From Olsenella_K absiana (GTDB taxonomy: Bacteria; Actinomycetota; Coriobacteriia; Coriobacteriales; Atopobiaceae), in the NCBI RefSeq assembly GCF_036408855.1, contig NZ_JAZGJQ010000001.1, forward strand, positions 62,001 through 126,000: a DNA stretch of 64,000 nucleotides, given 5' to 3'. The position numbers were made by a program, and so were the translations under genes. A model generated the notes under the pieces. That model had not been told where the DNA came from and did no database searches. It saw only the letters and a program-made list of their open reading frames with translations. Below are positions 52,521 to 60,877 of the stretch, piece after piece (position 1 is the stretch's first letter; each line of letters begins with the position of its first letter).

Positions 52521-53411
52521 ATGGGTTGGTTCAAGCGGTTGTGCCTCATCGTCTTCGGCCTCGTCGGCCTCTGCGCCCTCGCCGCCCTCTGCCTGCCTTG
52601 GGTCGGCCCATGGACGGCGGAGGCGCGCGTCCTCATCGCGGACGACACCTACTTCAACGCGCTCGCGGGCGCGGTCGGCATCACGGGGGCGGGCCTGCTC
52701 TTCTGCCTCCTGAGGGCGCTCCTCGCCCCGCGCAACCGCAAGAGCGTCGTCATCTCCGCGCTCGACGGCGGTCAGATCACGGTCACGCGCACCGCGATCG
52801 CCAGCCAGGCGCGCCACATCGTCGAGCGCGACGGCACCTGCCTCGCCTCGGCGACGCGCGTGCGTGCCAAGAAGCGGGGCCACGTGCGCGTAAGCGTGCG
52901 CGTCACGCCGCTGCACGCCCTGAACGTGGTGGAGAAGGGCGCGGAGCTCCACGACGAGCTCGTCAGCGGCCTCGCCACGATCTGCGACGACAAGCTCGAG
53001 GAGGTCAGCCTCGACTTCACCGACCCGCAGGACTTCGAGGAGCCGGGAGACGACTACGAGGAGCGCTACCTGCGCCCCTCCGACGCCCCCGCGGCGGAGG
53101 AGGCCCGCGGCGAGGACCCGTCGTCCCACGGGCGCGGCGCGGACCCCGACCGCTCGGGGGAGATCGTCGTGCCGATGCACGCCTATCCCGCGCCCGGCGA
53201 CGCGACGGACGCCACCGCCGCGGCCGGCGAGGATGCCGCAGGGCGGGACCTCGACGCGACGGACGCCACCGCCGCGGACGGCGTGGACGCCGCGGAGCGG
53301 GACCTCGATGCGACGGCGGAGGACGGCGCGGCCGTCCCGGCGCCCGCAGATGACGTGGCGGAGAAGGACGGGGCGCCCGCGGGCGGCGACCTCGAGGGGC
53401 AGGGGGCATAG
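52521..53411 (+). CDS. amaP: AmaP-like alkaline-shock membrane anchor
   Basis: 296 residues. Two N-terminal spans (about 5-27 and 45-67) and a small alpha/beta domain (about 75-180: SALDGGQITVTRTAI, VSVRVTPLHALNVVEKGAELHDELVSGLA) as in AmaP. The tail repeats DATDATAA and DLDAT units in acid-rich sequence and carries a GAGAAGGACG word (53361-53370). It starts a three-gene set with a DUF2273-like protein and an Asp23 protein, an arrangement known in Firmicutes and Actinobacteria, where AmaP anchors Asp23 to the membrane. Confidence 0.82.
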   Translation: MGWFKRLCLIVFGLVGLCALAALCLPWVGPWTAEARVLIADDTYFNALAGAVGITGAGLLFCLLRALLAPRNRKSVVISALDGGQITVTRTAIASQARHIVERDGTCLASATRVRAKKRGHVRVSVRVTPLHALNVVEKGAELHDELVSGLATICDDKLEEVSLDFTDPQDFEEPGDDYEERYLRPSDAPAAEEARGEDPSSHGRGADPDRSGEIVVPMHAYPAPGDATDATAAAGEDAAGRDLDATDATAADGVDAAERDLDATAEDGAAVPAPADDVAEKDGAPAGGDLEGQGA

Positions 53412-53413
53412 GC

Positions 53414-53848
53414 ATGGCTGACAGGAAGCCCAGGCTCAAGGTCGAGGAGGGCGACGAGCCGACGTCCTTCTCGGCGCAGGACGGCGCCCGCGAGGCGGGC
53501 GGCTCGAGCGGGCGCGAGGGGCAGGGTGCCGGCGGCGCCCCCGCGGGCGCGCCCGGGGACGGCCCCCGCGCCGGAGGCGACGCGTCGCCCGAGGGCGCCC
53601 GCTCCGTCGCCGGGGCGACGAGGGCGGTGGGGGCGTGGCTCACTCGCACCTTCCCCGGGCATGAGAACGCCGTGTTGTTCGGCTTCGTCGGGTTCCTCGT
53701 CGCCGTCCTTATCTTTATCATCGGGTTCTGGCGCACGCTGTTCATCGCGCTCGTGGTGGTCGCGTTCGTGGCCGTCGGCCAGTGCCTGGACGGGGACCCC
53801 AAGATTCTCCGGGCGCTGAAGCGGGCGCTCGGCGACGGCAGGGACTAG
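53414..53848 (+). CDS. Small membrane protein of the DUF2273 type
   Basis: 144 residues. A G/A/E-rich head (about 1-75), then two hydrophobic spans (VLFGFVGFLVAVLIFIIGFW and TLFIALVVVAFVAVGQCLDG), and a short basic tail, as in DUF2273 proteins found between AmaP and Asp23 genes. It starts 2 bases after amaP. The head holds a reverse GAGAAGGACG word (53463-53472). Confidence 0.8.
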   Translation: MADRKPRLKVEEGDEPTSFSAQDGAREAGGSSGREGQGAGGAPAGAPGDGPRAGGDASPEGARSVAGATRAVGAWLTRTFPGHENAVLFGFVGFLVAVLIFIIGFWRTLFIALVVVAFVAVGQCLDGDPKILRALKRALGDGRD

Positions 53849-53909
53849 AGAGGCGCCGAGCCCGCCTGCGAGGGGCGGCGCGGGCACCGCTGCTGGAAGG
53901 GAGCTTTGC

Positions 53910-54524
53910 ATGGCCAAGAAGGAAGTCGCGCGCGACGAGGCGGCCGAGGAGCCTGCCGTCGCGGACGTCGAGACGGAGCCCGAGGGCAGCGACATCCCCG
54001 TCGAGGACGAGGACCTGGAGTCCGAGGACTCCCTGACCTTCTCCAACGGCGTCATCGAGAAGATCGTCGCCATCGCGATGCGCGACGTCCCCGGCGTCGT
54101 GGGCATGAAGGGCGGCTGGATCAACCGCGTCCAGGACGCGCTGGGCGCCGCCGACCCGCGCAAGGGCGTCAGCGTCGAGGTGACGCCGGACAGCTCCGTG
54201 CGCGTGAACATCTCCGTGCTGATGGAGTACGGCGCCTACGCACCGCAGGTCTTCGAGGACGTCAAGAAGACGGTGGTCAAGCAGGTCACCGGCATGACCG
54301 GCCTCGAGATCGCCGGCGTCAACCTGAGGATCGAGGACGTGCTCACCCCCGAGGAGGTTCGCGCCCGCCGCAACGAGGGCAAGGCGGAGGCCGAGGCCGC
54401 CGTCCTGCCCGCGCAGGGCGACGCGGCCCAGCCGGAGCCCGAGGGCGCGGGGACGACCCCTGCGCCCGCGCCCGCCGAGGGGACGCAGGCGTCCGCCGGC
54501 GATCCGGCCGAAGAGGAAGCCTAG
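53910..54524 (+). CDS. Asp23/Gls24-family envelope stress protein
   Basis: 204 residues, soluble. Central domain about 40-150: LTFSNGVIEKIVAIAMRDVPGVVGM, VSVEVTPDSSVRVNISVLMEYG, KKTVVKQVTGMTGLEIAGVNLRIEDV. Acidic N-terminus and A/E/P-rich tail. Partner of the AmaP-like anchor upstream. Three bases separate its stop from murT, so envelope-stress and peptidoglycan-amidation genes share an operon. Confidence 0.93.
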   Translation: MAKKEVARDEAAEEPAVADVETEPEGSDIPVEDEDLESEDSLTFSNGVIEKIVAIAMRDVPGVVGMKGGWINRVQDALGAADPRKGVSVEVTPDSSVRVNISVLMEYGAYAPQVFEDVKKTVVKQVTGMTGLEIAGVNLRIEDVLTPEEVRARRNEGKAEAEAAVLPAQGDAAQPEPEGAGTTPAPAPAEGTQASAGDPAEEEA

Positions 54525-54527
54525 CGC

Positions 54528-55883
54528 ATGGGGGCGCGCACCGCGCTCGCGACGGGCCTGGGCAGGCTCGCCCACTGGGGCCTGCACGACGTCCTGCACA
54601 GGTCCGCCTCGCAGCTGCCGGGCCGCGTGGCGCTGGCCGTCGACCCCCACGCGATAGCGGGGCTCGCGCCCAAGCTCTCGCAGGGCTCGATCGTGGTCTG
54701 CGGCACCAACGGCAAGACGACGACCAACAACGTCCTCGCCTGCGCGATGGAGGCGGCGGGCTACCGCGTGCTCTGCAACCGCGAGGGCGCCAACATGGCC
54801 GCCGGCGTGGCGGCGGCGCTCCTGCCCGGCCGCTCCGCCGACTGGGCGGTGATGGAGGCCGACGAGCTCTCGACGGTCAACATCGTGCCGGCGCTGAGGC
54901 CGCGCTACCTCGTGCTGCTGAACCTCTTCCGCGACCAGCTCGACCGCGCGGGCGAGATCGACCACGTCCAGGACACGATCGCCTCCGCCCTCGCCGCCTC
55001 GCCCGAGACGGTGCTCGTGGTCTGCGGCGACGACCCCATCTCCATGGGCGTGGCCTTGAGGGCGCGCGAGGCGGGCACCCGCGTGCTCGCCTTCGGCATC
55101 GCCGAGGGCCTCCGCCTCGGCGCCGATCGCGTCCCGGAGGGGGCCTTCTGCCAGGCGTGCGGCGCGCAGCTCGACTACGACTACCGCACCTACGCGCAGC
55201 TCGGCGCCTTCCGCTGCCCCAGGGGCGACTTCGCCCGCCCGGAGCTCGACTTCTGGGCCACGGGGGTGCGCGTGGGACGCGAGGGCGTCTCGTTCGACGC
55301 CTCGGGCCGCACGCTTCCCGGCAAGGTGCGCGTCTGCGCCTCGTTCGGCGGGGTCTACATGGTCTACAACCTGCTCGCGGCCTTCGTCGCCGCCTCGCTC
55401 GCGGGCGTGGACGGCCAGACCTTCCAGCGGGCGCTCGACGGCTACCACCCCGAGAACGGCCGCCTGCAGCACTTCGTCGTCGACGGCCGCGAGGTCGTCC
55501 TCAACCTCGCGAAGAACCCGACCGGCTTCAACCAGAACATCTCGCTGCTGCTCGCGGACGAGCGCGAGAAGGCCGCGTTCCTCGTTATCAACGACGACTT
55601 CAACGACGGTAAGGACATCTCCTGGATCTGGGACGTGGACTTCGAGCGGCTCGCCGGCTCCCCCGAGGCCCTGAGGGTCGTCGCGGGCGGCCACCGCGCG
55701 AACGACGTCCAGGTGCGCCTCAAGTACGCGGGCATCGAGGCGCCGATCGCGGGCAGCGTGGCGGAGGCGCTCGAGGCGATCTCCGACCTGCCGCGGGAGC
55801 GCCCGCTCTACGTGCTCACGAACTACAGCGCGCTGTGGCCTGCGAAGGCGGAGCTCGAGCGGATGGGGGAGCGCCATGAGTGA
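54528..55883 (+). CDS. murT: Lipid II isoglutaminyl synthase, MurT subunit
   Basis: 451 residues, Mur-ligase fold. ATP site VCGTNGKTTTNN, then EADELSTVNIVPALRPRYLVLLNLFRDQLDR, the four-Cys-like segment CQACGAQLDYDYRTYAQLG..FRCP (zinc ribbon of MurT), and the C-terminal DUF1727 part (FNQNISLLL, FLVINDDFNDGKDISWIWDVDFE). Works with GatD to amidate D-Glu in lipid II. Overlaps gatD by 8 bases. Confidence 0.95.
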   Translation: MGARTALATGLGRLAHWGLHDVLHRSASQLPGRVALAVDPHAIAGLAPKLSQGSIVVCGTNGKTTTNNVLACAMEAAGYRVLCNREGANMAAGVAAALLPGRSADWAVMEADELSTVNIVPALRPRYLVLLNLFRDQLDRAGEIDHVQDTIASALAASPETVLVVCGDDPISMGVALRAREAGTRVLAFGIAEGLRLGADRVPEGAFCQACGAQLDYDYRTYAQLGAFRCPRGDFARPELDFWATGVRVGREGVSFDASGRTLPGKVRVCASFGGVYMVYNLLAAFVAASLAGVDGQTFQRALDGYHPENGRLQHFVVDGREVVLNLAKNPTGFNQNISLLLADEREKAAFLVINDDFNDGKDISWIWDVDFERLAGSPEALRVVAGGHRANDVQVRLKYAGIEAPIAGSVAEALEAISDLPRERPLYVLTNYSALWPAKAELERMGERHE

Positions 55884-56631
55884 GAGCGCCTCGAGGACCC
55901 TCAGGGTCGCACACCTCTACCCGGAGCTCCTCAACCTCTACGGGGACTCCGGCAACATCCTGTGCCTGCGCAAGCGGATGGAGTGGCGCGGCATCGAGCC
56001 GGACGTCCGCGAGGTGCACGTGGGCGACCGCCCGAGCTTCTCGGGCGTGGACATCGCCTTCATCGGCGGCGGCTCCGACCGGGAGCAGAGGATCGTCTGC
56101 GACTACCTCCTCGAGGAGAAAGACGAGCTCGCCGCCTTCGTGGAGGACGGCGGCGTCCTCGCGGCGGTATGCGGGGGCTACCAGCTCCTCGGCCACTCCT
56201 ACGCGATGGGCGACCAGGTCGTGGAGGGCCTGGGGCTCGTCGACCTCTTCACGGACCACGGGGAGCCGCGCATCATCGGCAACATCGCCGTCGAGTCGCG
56301 CGTCTCGCCCCAGCCGATCGTGGGCTACGAGAACCATGCGGGCCGCACGCACCTCGGGGAGGGCGTCGAGCCGCTCGGCAGGGTGCTCTTCGGGCGCGGC
56401 AACGACGGCGCGTCGGGCTTCGAGGGCTGCCTCTACAAGAACGTGCTCGGGACCTACGTCCACGGGCCCCTGCTACCCAAGAACCCCGGCGTCGCGGACT
56501 GGCTCATCGCGCGTGCCCTCGAGCGGCGCTACGGCAGTGCCGACCTGGAGCCGTTGGACGATAGGGAGGAGCTCGCCGCCAACGAGGTTATGTACCATCG
56601 ACTGATGGCGGGCGAGGTCGAGGAGCTGTAG
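55876..56631 (+). CDS. gatD: Lipid II isoglutaminyl synthase, GatD subunit
   Basis: 251 residues, class-I-like glutamine amidotransferase. LYPELLNLYGDSGNILCL opening, IGGGSDREQR, the nucleophile Cys99 in AAVCGGYQLLGHSY, YENHAGRTHLGEG and TYVHGPLLPKNP (His). Supplies ammonia to MurT. Start lies inside the murT end, giving coupled translation. Usual length. Confidence 0.95.
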   Translation: MSESASRTLRVAHLYPELLNLYGDSGNILCLRKRMEWRGIEPDVREVHVGDRPSFSGVDIAFIGGGSDREQRIVCDYLLEEKDELAAFVEDGGVLAAVCGGYQLLGHSYAMGDQVVEGLGLVDLFTDHGEPRIIGNIAVESRVSPQPIVGYENHAGRTHLGEGVEPLGRVLFGRGNDGASGFEGCLYKNVLGTYVHGPLLPKNPGVADWLIARALERRYGSADLEPLDDREELAANEVMYHRLMAGEVEEL

Positions 56632-56677
56632 CCGACCGCCCGCGCCCGTCGGACCAGAAGGCGAGAGGAGCCGCCCC

Positions 56678-57619
56678 ATGGCTAAGGTCATCGTATTCGG
56701 AAGTCTCAACATGGACCTCTCGGTCGTCTGCGGCCGCATGCCGCGCGAGGGCGAGACGGTCATGGGCTCGGGGTTCTTCACCAACGCGGGCGGCAAGGGC
56801 GGCAACCAGGCCGTCGCCGCCGTGCGCGCCGGCGTCGAGACGCACATGATCGCCCGCGTCGGTGCCGACGAGTTCGGCAGGAGGCTCACGGACGGCCTCG
56901 AGTGGTACGGCGTCCGCTGCGACGCCGTCTGCCGCGCGGAGGGCTACCCCACCGGCACGGCGGTCATCATCCGCTGCGAGGGCGAGAACCGCATCATCGT
57001 CGACCCCGGCGCCAACCTGGCGCTCGGCCCCGACGAGGCCATCGCAGACTTCGACGCCATCGCGGAGGAGGGCGACATCCTGCTCACCCAGCTGGAGTGC
57101 AGCCTGGAGACCACCGGGGCCCTCCTCGCGCACGCGCACGCGCGCGGCGTCAGGACCGTGCTCAACGCGGCCCCCGCCTTCGAGCTGCCCGAGGTGCTCT
57201 ACCGCGACCTCGACATCCTGTGCGTCAACGAGACGGAGTGCGAGCGCCTCTCCGGCGTCTACCCCGCAGACCGCTGGCGCCAGCGCGACGCGCTCGGGTT
57301 CTTCGAGCGCTGCGGCGTCGCGGACACGATCATCACGCTCGGCAGGCGCGGCTCGGTGACCATGGGGGAGGGCGAGGACGCCCCCCACCTGGTCGAGGCC
57401 TTCAGGGTCGACGCGGTCGACACGACCGGCGCGGGCGACGCCTACCTCGGCATGCTCGCCGCCGAGCTCGTGCGCGGGGAGGGCCTGACCTCCGCGATGG
57501 AGGTGGCCACGGCCGCGAGCGCCCTCGCGGTCGGCAAGCCCGGCGCCCAGCGCGCCATGCCGACGCTCGACGAGGTGGAGGAGTTCCTCCGCTCCCGTCG
57601 CGAGCGCGTGCGGGCCTAG
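56678..57619 (+). CDS. rbsK: Ribokinase (PfkB family)
   Basis: 313 residues. VFGSLNMDLSVVCGRMPREGET, GGKGGNQAVAAVRAG, MIARVGADEFG, the GANLAL segment, NAAPAFELPE, VNETECERLSG and DAVDTTGAGDAYLGMLAAEL (catalytic D in GAGD). These match ribokinases, which phosphorylate ribose at O5; another pentose is possible. GAGAGGAG at 56661-56668 supports ATG 56678. No ribose transporter is adjacent. Confidence 0.88.
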   Translation: MAKVIVFGSLNMDLSVVCGRMPREGETVMGSGFFTNAGGKGGNQAVAAVRAGVETHMIARVGADEFGRRLTDGLEWYGVRCDAVCRAEGYPTGTAVIIRCEGENRIIVDPGANLALGPDEAIADFDAIAEEGDILLTQLECSLETTGALLAHAHARGVRTVLNAAPAFELPEVLYRDLDILCVNETECERLSGVYPADRWRQRDALGFFERCGVADTIITLGRRGSVTMGEGEDAPHLVEAFRVDAVDTTGAGDAYLGMLAAELVRGEGLTSAMEVATAASALAVGKPGAQRAMPTLDEVEEFLRSRRERVRA

Positions 57620-57636
57620 GCGAGAGGCGGGCCGGC

Positions 57637-58773
57637 TTGGGCGAGGATGCGGTGCAGGCGGGGCGGGCGAAGCGCTCCGGGGGGTCGCGCGGCGCCAGGT
57701 CGCGCGACGGGTCCCGGGGGCGCACCTCCGCCGCGTCCGGACGGGGCGGCCGTCCCTGGGTCGACTACTTCGCGTGGCTCCGCGCGGTCGCGGCCGTGGC
57801 CATCGTCTTCATGCACGCGGTCGTCTCCACGCTCAAGGACGCCGCGCCCGCCGTCGACGACCTCGTCGCCCGCGCGGTGGGCCAGGCCTTCATGATCCCG
57901 CTCACGCGCTGGGCGGTGCCGGTCTTCTTCATGATCACGGGCGCCCTGCTCCTGGACCCCGAGAAGGACGTGGGGCTCGACCGCATCCGTCGCTACGTAT
58001 GGCGCATGGTCGTGGTCCTTCTCACCTTCGGCCTGGCCTTCAACGTCTCAGGGCTCATGCTGCAAGACGGCGCCGGCCTTCCGGAGGCCCTCGGAGAGGG
58101 GCTCCGGAGCCTCCTGTTCGGCAGCTCGTGGGACCACATGTGGTACGTCTACGCCCTCATCGGCGTCTACCTGTTCGTCCCGGCGCTCAGGGCCTTCGTC
58201 CGCGCGGCCTCGCGCGAGACCTACCTCCTCACCCTCGGGGCGATCTACGTGCTCTGCTTCGTCGTGCCGACGCTCAACGCGCTGCTCGGGCTCGACCTCG
58301 CGACCCTGCACGTGCCCGAGGGCGCCTACCCCGTCGGCTACGTGCTGCTCGGCTACTTCGCCCACCGCCACCTCAGGCTCGACTGGCGCATCGGCCTTTC
58401 CGGCACCGCGTGCTGCGCCGCCGCGACCGCCATCGGGGCGTGGGCGGAGCTGGCCGAGACGAGCGCGGACTACGCGTTCTTCCCCCAGGGCGCCCTCGTC
58501 GCCCCCTTCGCCCTGGCGGTTTTCCTCGCCTTCAAGCGCCTCCTGGGCGACGCGCCCGTCTCCGAGCACCCCGTCGTGCGCGGCCTCGACCACCTGGGCT
58601 TCGGCCTCTACGTGATCCACCCGGTCTTCGTGCACGCCTTCGTCGCGCTCGTGCCCACGACGTTCGCGCCCCTCTGGCTCTACGTGCTCGGCTGCTTCCT
58701 GTCCTCGCTCGCCCTCGGTCTCGCCGCGACCTGGCTCGTCGAGCGCGTCCCCTGGCTGGGCAGGTTCCTCTAG
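57637..58773 (+). CDS. Acyltransferase-3 family membrane protein
   Basis: 378 residues. A basic head, then about ten spans with acyltransferase-3 signatures: VDYFAWLRAVAAVAIVFMHA (conserved His), RWAVPVFFMITGALLLDPEKD, SWDHMWYVYALIGVYLFVPAL and LDHLGFGLYVIHPVFVHAF. Likely O-acetylates a surface sugar or wall polymer. No ATG occurs before the first span, so TTG 57637 (after GAGAGGCGG) is the best start, GTG 57652 the alternative. It follows rbsK by 17 bases. A GAGAAGGACG word lies at 57961-57970 in PEKDVG. Confidence 0.85.
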   Translation: MGEDAVQAGRAKRSGGSRGARSRDGSRGRTSAASGRGGRPWVDYFAWLRAVAAVAIVFMHAVVSTLKDAAPAVDDLVARAVGQAFMIPLTRWAVPVFFMITGALLLDPEKDVGLDRIRRYVWRMVVVLLTFGLAFNVSGLMLQDGAGLPEALGEGLRSLLFGSSWDHMWYVYALIGVYLFVPALRAFVRAASRETYLLTLGAIYVLCFVVPTLNALLGLDLATLHVPEGAYPVGYVLLGYFAHRHLRLDWRIGLSGTACCAAATAIGAWAELAETSADYAFFPQGALVAPFALAVFLAFKRLLGDAPVSEHPVVRGLDHLGFGLYVIHPVFVHAFVALVPTTFAPLWLYVLGCFLSSLALGLAATWLVERVPWLGRFL

Positions 58774-58799
58774 CGACGGAGGGGCGCCCGCCCGGCCGC

Positions 58800-58825
58800 G
58801 CCCGCGTGGGAGAGGGGACGCGGGC
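58800..58825. terminator. Hairpin between convergent genes
   Basis: GCCCGCGT (58800-58807) pairs with ACGCGGGC (58818-58825), 10-base loop. It lies between the acyltransferase and the convergent SRAP gene, so could serve both strands. No T-tract. Confidence 0.4.
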
Positions 58826-58851
58826 CCTCCGCCCGTGCGCCGGCCGGCCGC

Positions 58852-59511
58852 TCACGCCCGCGCGTCCTCCGCGGGCTCGGCGTCGAGCCGGACGCGGGAG
58901 CGGTCGGCGAGGCTCGCGTAGTCGGGCCCGAGCCAGACGGCGGACTCGCCCGGGGCGAGCACGAGCGGCATGCGGCGGTGCACGGGCGCGACGTCCCCGT
59001 TGGGAGGGCAGGTCACGACCGAGAAGCGCCCGCCGTCGGCGACGCAGGCGAGGAGGAAGACGGCGTGCCCCGCGAGCCGGAAGCGCCACTGGGGCCTTCT
59101 GGCGCGCGCCGGCGCGCCGGCTGCCCACTCCGAGCGCGGGTCCTTCTCGCCCTGCGCCGCCGCTCCCGCGTCCGCGCTCTCGTAGAAGCAGCGGACGGGC
59201 ACGAGGCAGCGGCCCTCGGAGGCGGCACGCGCCCAGAGGCCGCGCCCGGCGCGCGCCTGCGCGAGGGCCGTCTCGATCCGGGTGTTGAACACGAGGCCGC
59301 GGCTCGCGGGGGAGTCGAAGCCCCAGGAGAGCGTCGCGACCTCGAGGGCGCCTGCGGCGTCGGGCACGAACAGGGGGACCTGGCTTCCGGGGTAGGCGTC
59401 GCTCGCCGCCGGCGCGCCCGCCGCGGGGACGCGGGCGCGCCCCGACTCCCTGAGGGCGCGCAGGGCCTCGCGCATCTCGGCCGCCTGCAGGGGCGACATC
59501 CTATGGCACAT
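58852..59511 (-). CDS. SRAP (YedK/HMCES-like) abasic-site peptidase
   Basis: 219 residues. SOS response-associated peptidase fold, which crosslinks to abasic sites in single-stranded DNA through Cys2 (MCHRMSP). Other sites: FNTRIET (Asn), CLVPVRCFYES (Glu), RRMPLVLAPG with preceding VH (His). An insert around 120-140 (AAAQGEKDPRSEWAAG) is not in the compact family core and encodes a near copy of the dispersed word (59137-59149). Divergent from the TPP leader. Confidence 0.9.
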   Translation of the reverse strand: MCHRMSPLQAAEMREALRALRESGRARVPAAGAPAASDAYPGSQVPLFVPDAAGALEVATLSWGFDSPASRGLVFNTRIETALAQARAGRGLWARAASEGRCLVPVRCFYESADAGAAAQGEKDPRSEWAAGAPARARRPQWRFRLAGHAVFLLACVADGGRFSVVTCPPNGDVAPVHRRMPLVLAPGESAVWLGPDYASLADRSRVRLDAEPAEDARA

Positions 59512-59548
59512 CCGTGCACCTCCCGGGTCCGCCTGTCTCGCAAAGGAC

Positions 59549-59554
59549 TATACT
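59549..59554 (+). promoter_or_regulatory. -10 element before the TPP riboswitch
   Basis: TATACT lies a few bases before the aptamer, where transcription would begin at about 59560. No clear -35; it is a good match to the -10 consensus. Confidence 0.45.
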
Positions 59555-59557
59555 CTC

Positions 59558-59648
59558 CCAGAAGGGGAGCTGGCGCACGCCGGCTGAGAGGGGGCCCACG
59601 GCGGCCCCGACCCATAGAACCTGTCCGGACAATGCCGGCGAAGGGACC
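59558..59648 (+). promoter_or_regulatory. TPP riboswitch (THI element)
   Basis: Conserved blocks in order: AGAAGGGGAGCTGGC (59560-), GGCTGAGAGGG (59582-), CGACCCATAGAACCTGTCC (about 59608-59626) and GGACAATGCCGGCGAAGGGA (about 59627-59646). Senses thiamine pyrophosphate and lowers expression of the thiamine-binding protein and importer downstream. Confidence 0.95.
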
Positions 59649-59662
59649 ATCACACCTTGTAG

Positions 59663-59690
59663 CGAGGTCCCGAGAGCAGGCGGGGCCTCG
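59663..59690 (+). terminator. Expression-platform hairpin of the TPP leader
   Basis: CGAGGTCCCG (59663-59672) pairs with CGGGGCCTCG (59681-59690) through ten pairs with one G-T wobble and an 8-base loop, then a pyrimidine-rich TCTCCTCTCC. It could be the off-state hairpin formed with TPP bound. Confidence 0.5.
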
Positions 59691-59748
59691 TCTCCTCTCC
59701 CGCGCACGCGCAGGGGGCCAAGGCGCCCGCCGGGAGGAGATTCGAGAG

Positions 59749-60087
59749 ATGAACTGCAGCGTCGCCATCCAGTACCTGCCCATGGACGCCACCGACGAGG
59801 ACGAGGTCTGCCGCATCGTGGACGCGGTGATCGCCTACATCGACTCCACGGGGGTCGACTACTTCGTCGGGCCCTTCGAGACCGCGATCGAGGGCGACTA
59901 CGACCAGTGCATGGAGATCGTGAAGAACTGCCAGCTCGTGGGCGCCAAGGCGGGTTGTGGCCACGTGGCGACCTACGTGAAGATCGACTACAAGAGCGAG
60001 GGCGACGTGATGAGCACGGAGCACAAGGTCGCCAAGTACCACCAGGGCGACCCGGAGTTCTCCGCGAAGGCCGCCGATGTCGCCTAG
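59749..60087 (+). CDS. Thiamine-binding protein, MTH1187/YkoF-like
   Basis: 112 residues, soluble ferredoxin-like fold of the DUF77/thiamine_BP group: CSVAIQYLPMDATDEDEVCRIVDAVIAYID, YFVGPFETAIEGDYDQCMEIVKNCQ. ATG 59749 follows GGGAGGAGA. In known systems such proteins bind thiamine or the HMP moiety for salvage. It overlaps the permease by 11 bases and sits first after the TPP riboswitch, which supports a thiamine role. Confidence 0.88.
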   Translation: MNCSVAIQYLPMDATDEDEVCRIVDAVIAYIDSTGVDYFVGPFETAIEGDYDQCMEIVKNCQLVGAKAGCGHVATYVKIDYKSEGDVMSTEHKVAKYHQGDPEFSAKAADVA

Positions 60088-60877
60088 GAGGCCCGCCACG
60101 CGCCGACCGCGCCCCAGGCGGGCACGCAGGATCTGGGTCCCGCTCGCGACCATCGCGGTCCTGCTCGTTGTCTGGCAGCTGGTGGTCGTACTCGGCGTCG
60201 TGCCCAACTTCATGCTGCCGAGCCCCACGCAAGTCGTGGCTGCCCTCGTGGGAGACGTCGGCCTGCTCCTGCAGCACTCCGCGACGACGCTCGTCGAGGC
60301 CGCGCTCGGCCTCGCGATCGGCGTGGCGGTCGGGTTCGTCGTCGCGGTCCTGATGGACGCCTTCGAGACGGTCAGCCTCGCGCTCGACCCCCTGGTCACC
60401 ATCTCGCAGACCATCCCGACCGTGGCCATCGCGCCCCTCCTGGTCCTGTGGATGGGCTACGGGCTCGCGCCGAAGGTCGTCCTCGTCGTGATCTCCACCT
60501 TCTTCCCGGTGACGGTGTCGCTCGTCTCCGGCTTCAGGTCGGTCGACCCCGACATGCTCGACCTCATGCGCACGATGAACGCCAGCCGCCTGCAGGTCTT
60601 CTGGAACGTGAAGCTCCCGGCGGCGATGGGCGAGTTCTTCAGCGGTCTCAAGATCTCGGCGACCTACGCCATCGTCGGCGCCGTCATCGCCGAGTGGCTC
60701 GGGGGCTTCTCGGGCCTCGGCGTCTACATGACCCGCGTGCGCAAGTCCTTCTCGTACGACAAGATGTTCGCCGTGATCATCCTGATCTCGGCCCTCTCCC
60801 TGGCGCTGATGAAGCTCGTCGAGTTGCTCCAGCGCCTCGCGATGCCCTGGACGAGGGCGGAAAGGAACGAAAGATGA
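60077..60877 (+). CDS. thiX: ABC permease, ThiX-like (SsuC family)
   Basis: 266 residues, about six spans. VPNFMLPSPTQVVAAL, the EAA-type RTMNASRLQVFWNVKLPAAMGEFFSGL loop, and AVIAEWLGGFSGLGVYMTRVRKSF, typical of HMP/thiamine-precursor permeases. A basic R/P-rich head precedes span 1. Between a thiamine-binding protein and a THI5-like receptor under a TPP riboswitch, so pyrimidine-precursor uptake is the likely function. Confidence 0.88.
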   Translation: MSPRRPATRRPRPRRARRIWVPLATIAVLLVVWQLVVVLGVVPNFMLPSPTQVVAALVGDVGLLLQHSATTLVEAALGLAIGVAVGFVVAVLMDAFETVSLALDPLVTISQTIPTVAIAPLLVLWMGYGLAPKVVLVVISTFFPVTVSLVSGFRSVDPDMLDLMRTMNASRLQVFWNVKLPAAMGEFFSGLKISATYAIVGAVIAEWLGGFSGLGVYMTRVRKSFSYDKMFAVIILISALSLALMKLVELLQRLAMPWTRAERNER

